Shown: positions 18,275 to 27,513 of the stretch, in pieces
Numbering within the stretch: position 1 is the first letter of the stretch
Layout of the letters: each line of letters starts with the position of its first letter
Assembly (NCBI RefSeq): GCF_022879575.1
Contig: NZ_CP084262.1
Coordinates: 685,982 to 749,981, forward strand
DNA: 64,000 bases
From: Caballeronia sp. SL2Y3
GTDB taxonomy: Bacteria > Pseudomonadota > Gammaproteobacteria > Burkholderiales > Burkholderiaceae
Reading direction: 5' to 3'
Notes under the pieces: model-generated
Databases searched by the model: none
Told to the model about the DNA's origin: nothing
The model's input: only the letters and a program-made list of their open reading frames with translations
Program-made: the position numbers and the translations under genes

Positions 18275-19225
18275 ATGTCCGATACCGTTTCGCTCGCCAA
18301 CGAATCTTCCAGCGACGCCGCACGCCAGCCCGCCACGTCACACGAGCCGTTTCAGGTCCGCCCGATAGGCGGGCGCATCGGTGCCGAAGTGCGTGGCGTG
18401 ACGCTCTCGGCGGATCTCGACGATGCCGCCATCGGCGTCATCAACGCGGCGCTGCTTCGACATAAGGTGCTGTTCTTTCGCGGCCAGTCGCATCTCGACG
18501 ACGCCGCGCAGGAAGCCTTCGCCGCCCGCTTCGGCGAAACGGTCGCGCATCCGACGGTGCCCTCGCTTGCGGGCAGCAGCCGCCTGCTTGAACTCGACTC
18601 GAAGCACGGCGCGCGCGCGAACTCGTGGCATACGGATGTCACCTTCGTCGATGCCTATCCGAAGATTTCGATTCTTCGCGGCGTGGTGATTCCGCCCGCA
18701 GGCGGCGACACGGTCTGGGCCAACACGGCAGCCGCATACGAACACTTGCCGCAAGCGTTGCGCGAACTCGCCGATAGCTTGTGGGCGCTGCATACAAACG
18801 CCTACGACTACGCCGCCGCGCGCAATACGCCGGACACCGAAGCGGACCGCGAGTACCGCCAGCAGTTCACGTCCACGCTGTACGAGACCGAGCATCCGGT
18901 GGTGCGCGTGCATCCGGAGACGGGCGAGCGCACGCTCGTTCTCGGGCACTTCGTGCAGCGGTTCATCGGCTTGTCGCAGCGGGATTCCGACCGGCTGCTC
19001 GCGATCTTTCACGATCACGTTACGCGTCTTGAGAACACGGTGCGCTGGCGCTGGACGCAGGGCGACGTCGCGATCTGGGACAACCGCGCGACGCAGCACT
19101 ATGCGGTGAACGATTACGGCGACGCGCATCGCGTGGTGCGGCGCGCGACCGTGCATGGCGATGTGCCTGTTGGCATCGACGGACGCACGAGCCGTATCGT
19201 CAAGCGCGAGACGCGCACGCATTGA
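18275..19225 (+). CDS. TauD/TfdA-family Fe(II)/2-oxoglutarate dioxygenase
   Basis: A 316-residue dioxygenase starting at ATG 18275 (ACGGAG upstream); the ORF continues upstream without support. The iron-binding His-x-Asp is in 'NSWHTDVTF' (about residues 120-128) and the distal His in 'DNRATQHYAVNDYGD', followed by the 2-oxoglutarate-binding Arg in 'HRVVRRATVHGD'. Family members release sulfite from taurine or alkylsulfonates or hydroxylate related compounds. The adjacent ABC transporter genes are of the sulfonate type, so an organosulfonate or sulfate ester is the best guess for substrate. Confidence 0.92.
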   Translation: MSDTVSLANESSSDAARQPATSHEPFQVRPIGGRIGAEVRGVTLSADLDDAAIGVINAALLRHKVLFFRGQSHLDDAAQEAFAARFGETVAHPTVPSLAGSSRLLELDSKHGARANSWHTDVTFVDAYPKISILRGVVIPPAGGDTVWANTAAAYEHLPQALRELADSLWALHTNAYDYAAARNTPDTEADREYRQQFTSTLYETEHPVVRVHPETGERTLVLGHFVQRFIGLSQRDSDRLLAIFHDHVTRLENTVRWRWTQGDVAIWDNRATQHYAVNDYGDAHRVVRRATVHGDVPVGIDGRTSRIVKRETRTH

Positions 19226-19260
19226 TCTTTGCCGACGCCCTCCACTCTAGCGATCAAGCG

Positions 19261-20337
19261 ATGAAATCGAGCAGACTCTCTGTCCTCATCACACGCAGTC
19301 TCGCCGCGTGGTTCGGCGCGGCATTGTTGTGCGCCGCGCATGCGGCGCAGCCCGACGTCGTGCGCATCGGCGTCGCACAGCAAGGCATGGGCGATCCCCC
19401 GACGTTCGGCGGCTCGCCTGCCGCGACCGCGCAATTGCAGCATCGCGTGGAAGATGCGTTGAAGCCCGAGCACATCAATGTGCAATGGCTCTTCTTCAAA
19501 GGCGCGGGACCCGCCGTGAACGAGGCGCTCGCGAACAAGCAGGTCGACTTCGCGTATCAGGGCGATTTGCCCTCGGTGCTCGGACGCGCCAACGGACTCA
19601 AGACGCATTTGTTGCTCGCGTCGAACGTGCGCACCGGCGTGTATCTGGCGGTGCCGCCGGATTCCGACATCAAGGGCGTGAAGGACCTGAAGGGCAAGCG
19701 CGTCGGAATATTTAGGGGTACGAATCTACAGCTCGTGACGGACAACGTGCTCAAGGAGAACGGACTGAGCGAGCGGGATTTGCGCGTCATCAATCTCGAT
19801 ACGGCAGCGGCGCAGGCGGCGCTCGCATCGAAGGGCGTGGATGCGGTGTTCCTCGACTATTCGCTGTTCAAGTTGCAGCGTCAGGGCCTGGCGAAGATCG
19901 TCTACGCGTCGCGCAATGACGGCTTGCAGTTGACGCGCCAGGCGCATTTGCTCGTGCTGGAAGACTTCGAGCACGCGCATCCCGATACGGTGCAGAAAGT
20001 GGTGACGGCGGTCGTGCAGGCGGCGCAATGGTCGTCGGATGAAGCGAACCGCAACGCGCTCTTCGCGCTGTGGGCGAAAAGCGGCGTGCCGGTCGAATCG
20101 TGGCAGGCCGAGTATGCGAACCAGCCGATGAAGGAACGCATGTCGCCGCTCATCGATCCGTTTCTGGTCGCGCGCTATCAGGCCGTCGCCGACGACGCGC
20201 TGCGCCTCAATCTGATCCGTCAGCCCGTCAGCGTCAACGGCTGGTTCGAGCCGAAGTATCTCGACCAAGCCATCAAGTCGCTGAACCTCGATGGCTACTG
20301 GCCGCGCTTCGATGCGTCAGGCAAGCCGCAGGCGTGA
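19261..20337 (+). CDS. ABC transporter substrate-binding protein, aliphatic sulfonate type
   Basis: A 358-residue periplasmic protein beginning at ATG 19261, with signal peptide 'SLAAWFGAALLCAAHA' cleaved near AHA-AQP. It has the NMT1/SsuA fold features 'VDFAYQGDLPSVLGRANGLK', 'GVKDLKGKRVGIFRGTNLQL' and 'VDAVFLDYSLF'. It delivers a sulfonate (or sulfate ester) to the two permeases that follow. It is longer than typical SsuA (about 320 residues) through its C-terminal domain, which resembles the AtsR-like subgroup. It lies 35 bases after the dioxygenase gene and 29 bases before the first permease. Confidence 0.88.
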   Translation: MKSSRLSVLITRSLAAWFGAALLCAAHAAQPDVVRIGVAQQGMGDPPTFGGSPAATAQLQHRVEDALKPEHINVQWLFFKGAGPAVNEALANKQVDFAYQGDLPSVLGRANGLKTHLLLASNVRTGVYLAVPPDSDIKGVKDLKGKRVGIFRGTNLQLVTDNVLKENGLSERDLRVINLDTAAAQAALASKGVDAVFLDYSLFKLQRQGLAKIVYASRNDGLQLTRQAHLLVLEDFEHAHPDTVQKVVTAVVQAAQWSSDEANRNALFALWAKSGVPVESWQAEYANQPMKERMSPLIDPFLVARYQAVADDALRLNLIRQPVSVNGWFEPKYLDQAIKSLNLDGYWPRFDASGKPQA

Positions 20338-20366
20338 CGCGCTCAACCTTCACGGAGAACAGGCTC

Positions 20367-21194
20367 ATGGCGAACACACTGTCCCGCACGTTGCCAACGG
20401 CTGCGCCCGCCCGCTCTCGCGTGTTCAGCGCGCAGACGCTGCGCGCGGCCGGATGGACCGCGCTTCCCTGGCTTCTGCCCGTTCTGTGCGCGGTGTTGTG
20501 GGTGCTCGGCGCGCGCTTCGGATGGATTTCCGCGCAGGTCTTGCCGGCGCCCGCGCTCGTCTTCGAAACGCTCGGCGCGCTCGCCAGAAGCGGCGAATTA
20601 TGGACGCATCTGGCCGCGAGCCTCTCGCGCGTGGCGGTCGGCTTCATCGGCGGCGTCGCGCTCGGCGTCGCGCTGGGTGCGGCGCTCGGTTTGTCGCGCT
20701 CGCTCGAAGCTTATGTGCTGCCGAGCTTCAATGCCATCGTGCAGGTGCCCGTGCTCGGATGGCTTCCGTTTCTGATGATCGTCGTCGGCATCGGCGAGCC
20801 GTTGAAGTATCTGCTGATCGGCCATGCCGCGCTGGTGCCCGTCACGCTGAGCACGCTTCAGGGCTTCCGCGATACGCCGCCCGCGCTGCGCGAAGTCGCG
20901 TCCGTGTATCGCTATTCGCGCTGGCAGACCATTCTTCACGTCACGCTGCCCGCCGCCATTCCGATGATCGGCACCGGCGTGCGCCTCGCGTTCACAAAGG
21001 CGTGGCTTACGCTCGTCGTGGTGGAACTCGTCGCGTCGTCGGAAGGGCTCGGGTATCTGATCGTGTATGGCCGCCAGCTTTTCCAGCTCGATCTCGTGTT
21101 GGCGTCGGTGCTGATCGTGGGCGCGATCGGTTTCATCGCGGATCGCTCGCTCGGCGCGGTGGAACGCAGGCTGAATCGCGCGAACGCGAGTTGA
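20367..21194 (+). CDS. ABC transporter permease (sulfonate type), first of two
   Basis: A 275-residue inner-membrane protein, started at ATG 20367 after CGGAGAA; the ORF extends far upstream in frame but that part overlaps the binding-protein gene. Six or so hydrophobic helices are visible, with the EAA-loop equivalent 'ALREVASVYRYSRWQTILHV' and following 'TLPAAIPMIGTGVRLAF', which couples to the ATPase. It is paired with a second, different permease immediately downstream, suggesting a heterodimeric channel rather than the SsuC homodimer. Confidence 0.9.
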   Translation: MANTLSRTLPTAAPARSRVFSAQTLRAAGWTALPWLLPVLCAVLWVLGARFGWISAQVLPAPALVFETLGALARSGELWTHLAASLSRVAVGFIGGVALGVALGAALGLSRSLEAYVLPSFNAIVQVPVLGWLPFLMIVVGIGEPLKYLLIGHAALVPVTLSTLQGFRDTPPALREVASVYRYSRWQTILHVTLPAAIPMIGTGVRLAFTKAWLTLVVVELVASSEGLGYLIVYGRQLFQLDLVLASVLIVGAIGFIADRSLGAVERRLNRANAS

Positions 21195-21203
21195 GGAGCC
21201 GAC

Positions 21204-22007
21204 ATGTCCACACTCGAACTCGAAGCCGGAGCGCCCGATAAACCCCGTACCGCCGGTCCGCAGCGCTGGCGCGGCGTCGTGCTGCCGCTCGCGGCGCTCG
21301 CGCTCTGGTGGCTCGTGTCGCGTCACGCGGAGCCCGGCCATGGCGTGATGGTCTCGCCCGCGCAAGTGCTTCATGTCGCGCTGGAACAGGCCCGAAGCGG
21401 CGCGCTCGCGCGCGCGTTGTCGGCATCGCTCGCGCGGGAACTGACGGGCTTTCTGATCGGCACCACGCTCGGCCTCGCGTTGGGCGCGCTGCTCGGCATC
21501 TCGCGGCTCGCGCATCGCGCCATTGCGCCGAGCTTCGACACGTTCAAGCAGGTGTCGCTGTTCGCGTGGATTCCGCTCATCTCCGTGTGGTTCGGACTCG
21601 GCGATGTCGCGAAGGTCGTGTTCCTCTCGCTCGCCGCGCTGGTGCCGGTCGTCGTGCATACGAGCGACGGCATTCGCGCCGTGCCGCCGCAATGGACCGA
21701 GGTCGCGCGCACGTTCGGCTACAGCAAGTTGCAAATGCTCGCGCATGTCGTGTTGCCCGCCGCGTTGCCGTCCGTCTTCACCGGTATCTACCTCGCGCTC
21801 ATCTACTCGTGGCTCGCCACGCTCGGCGCGGAGTATCTGCTGGTCGCGGGCAGCGGCATCGGCAATACGCTCGTGGACGGCAGCGAGCAATTCCGGATGG
21901 ACCTCGTTCTGTTCGGCGTGGTCGTCGTCGGAATAACGGGTTGGGCGCTCAATGCGCTTGCTCGCGCGATCCAGCGGCGATGGTTCGATGCATCGCGCTA
22001 TGTTTGA
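21204..22007 (+). CDS. ABC transporter permease (sulfonate type), second of two
   Basis: A 267-residue permease, 9 bases after the first. It shows the coupling loop 'QWTEVARTFGYSKLQMLAHV' followed by 'VLPAALPSVFTGIYLALIYS' and 'LGAEYLLVAGSGIGNTLVDG', typical of SsuC/TauC proteins. It is clearly related to, but diverged from, its neighbour. Ribosome-binding site GAGGAG precedes the ATG. Confidence 0.9.
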   Translation: MSTLELEAGAPDKPRTAGPQRWRGVVLPLAALALWWLVSRHAEPGHGVMVSPAQVLHVALEQARSGALARALSASLARELTGFLIGTTLGLALGALLGISRLAHRAIAPSFDTFKQVSLFAWIPLISVWFGLGDVAKVVFLSLAALVPVVVHTSDGIRAVPPQWTEVARTFGYSKLQMLAHVVLPAALPSVFTGIYLALIYSWLATLGAEYLLVAGSGIGNTLVDGSEQFRMDLVLFGVVVVGITGWALNALARAIQRRWFDASRYV

Positions 22008-22019
22008 GGAGAACAACGA

Positions 22020-22787
22020 ATGGAAGCGATAGCAGCGCAGGACGGCAGCCTCGCCTTGCGGCACGTGAGCAAGCGTTTCGCGGGCGACGACAGCGCGCCC
22101 GTGCTCGAACGCATCGATCTGAACGTGCAGAGCGGCGAGTTCGTGAGCATCGTAGGCGCGAGCGGATGCGGGAAGTCGACGCTCCTGCGGCTCGTCGCGG
22201 GCCTGGACAGCGCGTTCGAAGGCGAGATCGACTTCGACGGCGCGCGCGTGGTGTCGACGGATCTGTCGCGCGGCATCGTGTTTCAGGATCACCGCCTGTT
22301 TCCGTGGCTCAATGTGGAACAGAACGTGGCGGTGGCGCTGCGCAACGCGCGCTTGTCGAAGCGCGAGAAGGCGAAGGCAGTGGCCGAGCACATCGCGCTC
22401 GTCGGGCTGCGCGGCTATGAGCGGCACTATCCGCATCAACTGTCGGGCGGCATGGCGCAGCGCGTGGCGATTGCGCGCGGTCTCGTCAATCGGCCGCGCC
22501 TGTTGCTGCTCGACGAACCGTTCGGCGCGCTCGATGCGCTCACGCGTGCGCGCATGCAGGACGAACTGCAACGCATCTGGGCCGCCGAGCGGATCACGAT
22601 GGTGCTCGTCACGCACGATGTCGAGGAAGCGGTGCTGCTCGCGGATCGCGTCGTGGTGATGCAGGCGCGGCCGGGACGCATCGCCGACATCGTCGATGTG
22701 GACGTGCCGCGTCCGCGCGTGCGCACCGATGCGCGGCTCGCGCGGCTTAAGGACGATATCGTCGCGGGGTTCTTTTCGGAAGCCTGA
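22020..22787 (+). CDS. ABC transporter ATP-binding protein (SsuB/TauB type)
   Basis: A 255-residue ATPase with intact motifs: Walker A 'GASGCGKST' (about residues 47-55), Q-loop 'VFQDHRLFPW', signature 'LSGGMAQRVAIARGL', Walker B 'LLLLDEPFGALDALTR' and H-loop 'LVTHDVEEAVLLAD'. It energises the two permeases encoded just upstream; spacing is 12 bases. It is the last gene of the block: it converges with the PBP gene, with 2 bases between stop codons. Confidence 0.93.
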   Translation: MEAIAAQDGSLALRHVSKRFAGDDSAPVLERIDLNVQSGEFVSIVGASGCGKSTLLRLVAGLDSAFEGEIDFDGARVVSTDLSRGIVFQDHRLFPWLNVEQNVAVALRNARLSKREKAKAVAEHIALVGLRGYERHYPHQLSGGMAQRVAIARGLVNRPRLLLLDEPFGALDALTRARMQDELQRIWAAERITMVLVTHDVEEAVLLADRVVVMQARPGRIADIVDVDVPRPRVRTDARLARLKDDIVAGFFSEA

Positions 22788-22789
22788 GC

Positions 22790-25132
22790 TTACGGCTCCG
22801 TGGCCGAAGCCGCCGCAGGCGCGTCGCTCGCGGCCACGGCAGGCGATGCGGGCAAGAGCGGCGGTACTGCAGGAAGGATCGGCGGCTGCGGCGGCTGCGG
22901 CGGCTCTTCCGTCACTTCGGCCACCGGTTGCGCAGGCGCGCGCTTGACACGCACCGGTTTCTGCACCGCCGTCTGCGCAGGTTTCTTCGCGAACGTCTCG
23001 TCGATCCATCCGCGCAGCCGCGTGACGAAGGTTTGCCACGCGCTCGGCGGCGCCTGCGTGTCGAAGCGCGCGCGCGAGTCAATCAGACGCGAGCGCAACG
23101 CGCGCTGCACGAAGTCGCCGACCATCGGCAACGCGCTATGCGCGCCTTGTCCCCAGTAGTCGCTGCGCAGCGTCACGCGGCTGTCGTTGAAGCCGACCCA
23201 CGCGCCCGCCACCAGTTGCGGATGCATCAGGATGAACCAGCCGTCCGCGTTGTCCTGCGTCGTGCCCGTCTTGCCCGCGACATCGCCGCGAATGCCGAAG
23301 CGCGTGCGAATGGCCGTGCCCGTGCCGCGATTCACCACATCGCGCATCACGTCGACGAGCTTGTGCGTCGCGTCGATCGACAGCGCCCGCTCCGGCGTGC
23401 TTTCGAACTGCGCGAGCACGTCGCCCTTGCGGTTCTCGATGCGCGTGACGAGCAGCGGCTCCATGTAATTGCCATTGTCGGCGATGGTGCCGTACGCCGA
23501 GACCATCTCCTTGAGCGTCACCGGGCTCGTGCCGAGCGCAAGCGACGGCACCACGTCGAGATGACTCTCGCGCACGCCCATGTCCCGCGCGAGGCGTGCG
23601 ACGCGCGCCGGGCCGACCGACTGCATCAGTTGCGCGGTGATGCGATTCTTAGAGAACGCGATGCCGTCGCGCAGACTCACCGGACGACCGCTCGGCAGCG
23701 CTTCGTCAGTGGGATGCCAGGTCTCGTTGCCCCTCACCGGAATGGTCACGTCCTGATCGATGAACGTATCCGTCGGCAGCGCGCCGCGCTCGAACGCCGC
23801 GCCATAGACGAAGGGCTTGAACGTCGAGCCGGGTTGACGGCGCGCCTGTTGAACGTGATCGAACGGGTCCTGCGTGAAGTCGCGGCTGCCGACCCACGCC
23901 TTGATTTGCCCGTTGCGCGGATCGAGCGCGAGGAAGGCGGCCTGCACGCGCGTCTTGTTCTCGCAGACGCTGCGCATGAACGCGCGATCCGCCATCAAAT
24001 GCTCGATGGCGTCCGCGTCGGTCGCGCCGGCATCGCGGGCGGCGCGGTATTCGCTCGTCTCGCGCACGAACGCGCGCGCCAGATCGGCGTCCGCGTTCGC
24101 GCAGCCGCCGTGTCCGTTCCACGCGGCGTTGGCGATCGACTGCAACTGATTGCCCTGCCACGTGAGCGCTTGCGTGGCCATCGCCTGAAGGCGCGAGTCG
24201 ATGGTTGTGCGCACGACGAGGCCATCCGAATAGATATTGAAGTCGTTGTCGTCGGCCCACGCGATCAGCCACTTGCGCAACTGCTGCGCGAAATGCGGCG
24301 CGCGTCCCGGCTCTTCGGTCTGCCGCTCGAAGTCGATGCGCAGCGGCCTTTTCGCGAGCGCGTCGAGCCTGGCGGGCGGAAGATGCCCGAAGCGCACCAT
24401 CTGCCCGAGCACGATGTTGCGCCGGTCCAGCGCGCGCTCGGGATTGATCACCGGGTTGTAATAGCTGTTGCCCTTGAGCATGCCGATGAGCGTCGCGCTT
24501 TCGAGCACGTCGAGCTGGCCCGCCGACTTGCCGAAGTACGTGCGCGCGGCCATTTCGATGCCGTACGCGTTGTAAAGGAACGGCACCGTGTTCAGATACG
24601 TTTCGAGGATCTCGTCTTTCGAGTAGACGGCTTCGATCTTGAACGCGGTGATCGCTTCCTTGAGCTTGCGCGTGAGCGTCTGCGAGCGGCCGATTTCATC
24701 GGGATACAGATTGCGCGCGAGTTGCTGCGTGAGCGTCGATCCGCCCTGGCGATCGCCCGAGAACGTGTGCAGCGCCGCCGACGCCGTGCGCCGCCAGTCG
24801 ATGCCGTGATGTGTGTAAAAGCGACGGTCTTCGGTCGAAATGAGCGCGTCGATGACGTACGGCGAGACCTGCTTCACGCTCACCCATTCGCGATGCGTCG
24901 GCCTGAATTCGGCGAGCAGCTTGCCGTCGGCGGAAAGAATTTGCGCGGGCTGATCGACCTTGGCCTTGCGGATATCGCTGATGCCGGGCGTGAACGGAAT
25001 CAGCACGAGCACGTACAAGACGAAGAGCGCCGGCAGCAGAAGCAGCGTACGCGGCCGGACGTGCGGACGCAGGCGGGCCGCGAGACGGGCGAGCATCGCG
25101 CGGGCGATGACTTTGAATTCGGACGCAATCAA
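22790..25132 (-). CDS. Class A penicillin-binding protein (bifunctional transglycosylase/transpeptidase)
   Basis: A 780-residue inner-membrane peptidoglycan synthase. A single N-terminal anchor 'TLLLLPALFVLYVLVLIPF' (about residues 29-47) is followed by the GT51 domain with 'EDRRFYTHHGIDW' (catalytic Glu), 'GGSTLTQQLARNL' and 'RKLKEAITAFKIE'. The transpeptidase domain has all three motifs: 'GSTFKPF' (SxxK), 'SKN' (SxN, in GIAFSKNRIT) and 'GKTGTTQDNADGW' (KTG). It lacks the long OB-domain insert of PBP1a and has a Pro/Ala-rich C-terminal tail with basic patches, probably disordered. It polymerises and cross-links peptidoglycan; the subtype (PBP1-like, possibly PBP1c-like) is not decided. Confidence 0.93.
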   Translation of the reverse strand: MIASEFKVIARAMLARLAARLRPHVRPRTLLLLPALFVLYVLVLIPFTPGISDIRKAKVDQPAQILSADGKLLAEFRPTHREWVSVKQVSPYVIDALISTEDRRFYTHHGIDWRRTASAALHTFSGDRQGGSTLTQQLARNLYPDEIGRSQTLTRKLKEAITAFKIEAVYSKDEILETYLNTVPFLYNAYGIEMAARTYFGKSAGQLDVLESATLIGMLKGNSYYNPVINPERALDRRNIVLGQMVRFGHLPPARLDALAKRPLRIDFERQTEEPGRAPHFAQQLRKWLIAWADDNDFNIYSDGLVVRTTIDSRLQAMATQALTWQGNQLQSIANAAWNGHGGCANADADLARAFVRETSEYRAARDAGATDADAIEHLMADRAFMRSVCENKTRVQAAFLALDPRNGQIKAWVGSRDFTQDPFDHVQQARRQPGSTFKPFVYGAAFERGALPTDTFIDQDVTIPVRGNETWHPTDEALPSGRPVSLRDGIAFSKNRITAQLMQSVGPARVARLARDMGVRESHLDVVPSLALGTSPVTLKEMVSAYGTIADNGNYMEPLLVTRIENRKGDVLAQFESTPERALSIDATHKLVDVMRDVVNRGTGTAIRTRFGIRGDVAGKTGTTQDNADGWFILMHPQLVAGAWVGFNDSRVTLRSDYWGQGAHSALPMVGDFVQRALRSRLIDSRARFDTQAPPSAWQTFVTRLRGWIDETFAKKPAQTAVQKPVRVKRAPAQPVAEVTEEPPQPPQPPILPAVPPLLPASPAVAASDAPAAASATEP

Positions 25133-25217
25133 GACAAAACGGCGGGGGCGCGGCGTGGAAAAGACGCATCGTAACGCATCTTTACAATGTGCTTGCCGCG
25201 CGTCTGCCTTTGAACGC

Positions 25218-25559
25218 TCAGGCTTTGCGCACGAACTCCGATTTCAGGCTCATCGCGCCGAAGCCGTCGATCTTGCAGTCGATATCGTGGTCGCTATCCA
25301 CGAGGCGGATGTTCTTCACCTTCGTGCCCATCTTGATGACGCCGCCCGAACCCTTCAGCTTCAGGTCCTTGATGACCGTGACGGTGTCGCCGTCGTTGAG
25401 CACGTTGCCCGCCGAATCGCGATAGACCTTCGCGGGTGCTTGCGCAGCTGTGTCCGCGTTCGCGGTCCATTCGTGCGCGCACTCCGGGCAGACGTACGCG
25501 CCGCCGTCTTCATACGTGAATTCGGAGTGGCAGTGCGGGCAAGGGGGAAGTGCGTTCAT
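25218..25559 (-). CDS. yjdM: Zinc-ribbon protein YjdM (PhnA family)
   Basis: A 113-residue protein started at ATG 25559. The N-terminal zinc ribbon has two CxxC pairs ('[10 protein letters not shown]' and '[10 protein letters not shown]'), followed by the PhnA-type domain '[20 protein letters not shown]' and '[20 protein letters not shown]'. Despite the historical name alkylphosphonate uptake protein, its function is not phosphonate transport and remains unclear. Its length matches the family. It is monocistronic between the PBP and trehalase genes. Confidence 0.93.
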   Translation of the reverse strand: MNALPPCPHCHSEFTYEDGGAYVCPECAHEWTANADTAAQAPAKVYRDSAGNVLNDGDTVTVIKDLKLKGSGGVIKMGTKVKNIRLVDSDHDIDCKIDGFGAMSLKSEFVRKA

Positions 25560-25643
25560 CGGTTGTCCTTCGGGCCGTGCGTGGCGCAAAAGCGCGTGAG
25601 TATAGCGCCGCGCACGGCCGCGAATTCCTAAGGTCCCGTGCGC

Positions 25644-27425
25644 CTATTCCCCGCTCGGCGTCGGCGCCAGCCGATGCGTATTCTTCGACGCCTTCGCCGC
25701 CGATGCCGCCGCGTCCGCGACGCCCGCCGCGCCCGAAGGGACATCCACCGGACGCGTGGTCGCGCCCGCCGCCGACGGATACATGACCATCAACGTGCGC
25801 AGCACGCCGTTGGTCCAGCCGAAGCCGTCCTGCAACGGATACTCGCCGCCGCCCGCCGCGGTCGATCCCGCTTTCGCGTCCACATCGTATTTCTCGACGA
25901 GCTTGCCGGTGTGCTGGTAATACGCGACGTTCGTCTGAATCCAGCGTTCCGCGATTTGCCGCGCGAGCGCGGACTCGCCATAGCGGCGCAAGCCCATGAT
26001 CGCGAGATATTGCAGCGGCGCCCAGCCGTTCGGCTCGTCCCATTGCTGGCCGGAGCGCACGGTCGTTGTGGCGAGGCCGCCCGCGCGCAGCAACTTCGCG
26101 CGAATCGTCGATGCCACCGCGCCCGCCTGCGCTTTGGTCGCGATGCCCGCGTACAGCGGATACACCGTCGCGGCGCTCAGGCGATGCGTGAGCGCACGCG
26201 CGACGAAATCGTAATCGCCGAACTCGTGCAGTTGCGGGTCCCATAGATGGCTGCGGATCGCCTGCGCCCGCGCGTTCGCGCGTTGTTCGAAGTCCTCGGC
26301 TTGCGCGGCATCGCCCTTCACGCGATACGCCCGCGCCAGCGTGCGTTCGAGATCGTAGAGCAGCGAGTTCAGATCGACCGGCGCGAGCGACGTGACTTCG
26401 ATCGTCGCGAGCGACTTGCCGTCCGAGAACCAGCGCGAACTGAAGTCCCAGCCGGTTTCGCCGCCCGCGCGCAGATTGCGCCACAGGTCTTCGGCATTGC
26501 GTTGCGGCATCTGCTTCGCCGTTTCCACGTCTTCGCGATACGACTCGTCGCGCGGCGTGGCACGGTCGTCCCAATAGCGGTTCAGGAGCGTGCCGTCGGA
26601 CAGGCGCACGACATGCCGATACGCGTCGCCGGGCGCGACCTTGTCTTCGCCGTCCATCCAGTACGCGTATTCGCGCGCGAGTTCGGGCAGATAGCGCAGA
26701 TACGCGCTGTCGCCGTCGGTTTCCGCCGCGAGCTGAACCATCTGCGCGAAGAAGGGCGGCTGCGAGCGGCTCAGATAGTAGCTGCGGTTGCCGTTCGGAA
26801 CATGCCCGTATCGGTCGATGAGCGTCGCGAAGTTATCGAGTTCATTCTTCATCAACTCGCGCTGCCCGCTTTGCAGCAGCCCGAGCATGATGAAGTACGA
26901 ATCCCAGTAGTAGATCTCGTCGAAGCGGTCGCCCGGCACGACGTACGCATACGGCAGCGGCAACAGCGATGACCACGGGCTCGCGTTCGCATCCGGATTG
27001 CGGCGCAGAACGGTCCAGAGCGTGTCGATATGCTGCGTCACGCTCTCGTTCGGGTCGGACGCGTAGCCCTTGGTTTCCCGCTGCGGCAGCGTGAAGTGCG
27101 AGCCGACGAAGCGCGCCAGATCGAACGGCTGCGTCCGGTTCGCATAGTCGATCATGACCTGCTGCGGCGACACGTTCGGCGTCATGTCGGCGAAGGTCTT
27201 GCTATCGGGATAGACGTGCGCGAGTTGCACTTGGCGATACAGCTCGCCGTAGAGCTCGGACGGCGGAAGGGGCGACGAGGCGGGCGCGCTCGCCGCCACG
27301 GCTGGCCTTTCCGCTTGCGGTGCGGTTTGCGCTTGCGTGGCCGTCGTAAAGGCGGCGCTCGCCGCGATCAGCAAGGCGCGTGTAAGCGTGTTGAGGCGTG
27401 TGGCAGGGTGTTTCGCTCGATGCAT
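25644..27425 (-). CDS. treA: Periplasmic alpha,alpha-trehalase
   Basis: A 593-residue GH37 enzyme with a signal peptide ('LTRALLIAASAAFTTATQAQ', cleavage near TQA-QTA). Both trehalase signatures are visible: 'VPGDRFDEIYYWDSYFIMLG' (signature 1) and 'GQQWDEPNGWAPLQYL' (signature 2). The catalytic acid is expected at the Asp in 'GETGWDFSSRW' and the base near 'DAKAGSTAAGGGEYPLQDGF'. It hydrolyses trehalose to two glucose in the periplasm, for carbon use or in osmotic downshift. The C-terminal tail beyond the catalytic domain is Ala/Ser-rich. It follows the efflux operon on the same strand after an 88-base gap and probably has its own promoter. Confidence 0.95.
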   Translation of the reverse strand: MHRAKHPATRLNTLTRALLIAASAAFTTATQAQTAPQAERPAVAASAPASSPLPPSELYGELYRQVQLAHVYPDSKTFADMTPNVSPQQVMIDYANRTQPFDLARFVGSHFTLPQRETKGYASDPNESVTQHIDTLWTVLRRNPDANASPWSSLLPLPYAYVVPGDRFDEIYYWDSYFIMLGLLQSGQRELMKNELDNFATLIDRYGHVPNGNRSYYLSRSQPPFFAQMVQLAAETDGDSAYLRYLPELAREYAYWMDGEDKVAPGDAYRHVVRLSDGTLLNRYWDDRATPRDESYREDVETAKQMPQRNAEDLWRNLRAGGETGWDFSSRWFSDGKSLATIEVTSLAPVDLNSLLYDLERTLARAYRVKGDAAQAEDFEQRANARAQAIRSHLWDPQLHEFGDYDFVARALTHRLSAATVYPLYAGIATKAQAGAVASTIRAKLLRAGGLATTTVRSGQQWDEPNGWAPLQYLAIMGLRRYGESALARQIAERWIQTNVAYYQHTGKLVEKYDVDAKAGSTAAGGGEYPLQDGFGWTNGVLRTLMVMYPSAAGATTRPVDVPSGAAGVADAAASAAKASKNTHRLAPTPSGE

Positions 27426-27513
27426 TCGATTCTCCGCGTGATGCCGGAAGCACAGGGTTCAAGACCGAACCGCTGCCGCAAGATGCATTCCGCAGAGCAA
27501 TCGAATGCGTCGG

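Noticed and set aside
20598..23039. 813-codon minus-strand open frame across the sulfonate ABC genes
   Set aside because: Arg/His/Glu-rich antisense shadow of two permeases and an ATPase with intact motifs.
22928..25174. 748-codon plus-strand open frame opposite the PBP gene
   Set aside because: The minus strand encodes a PBP with all catalytic motifs; the plus frame has only low-complexity composition.
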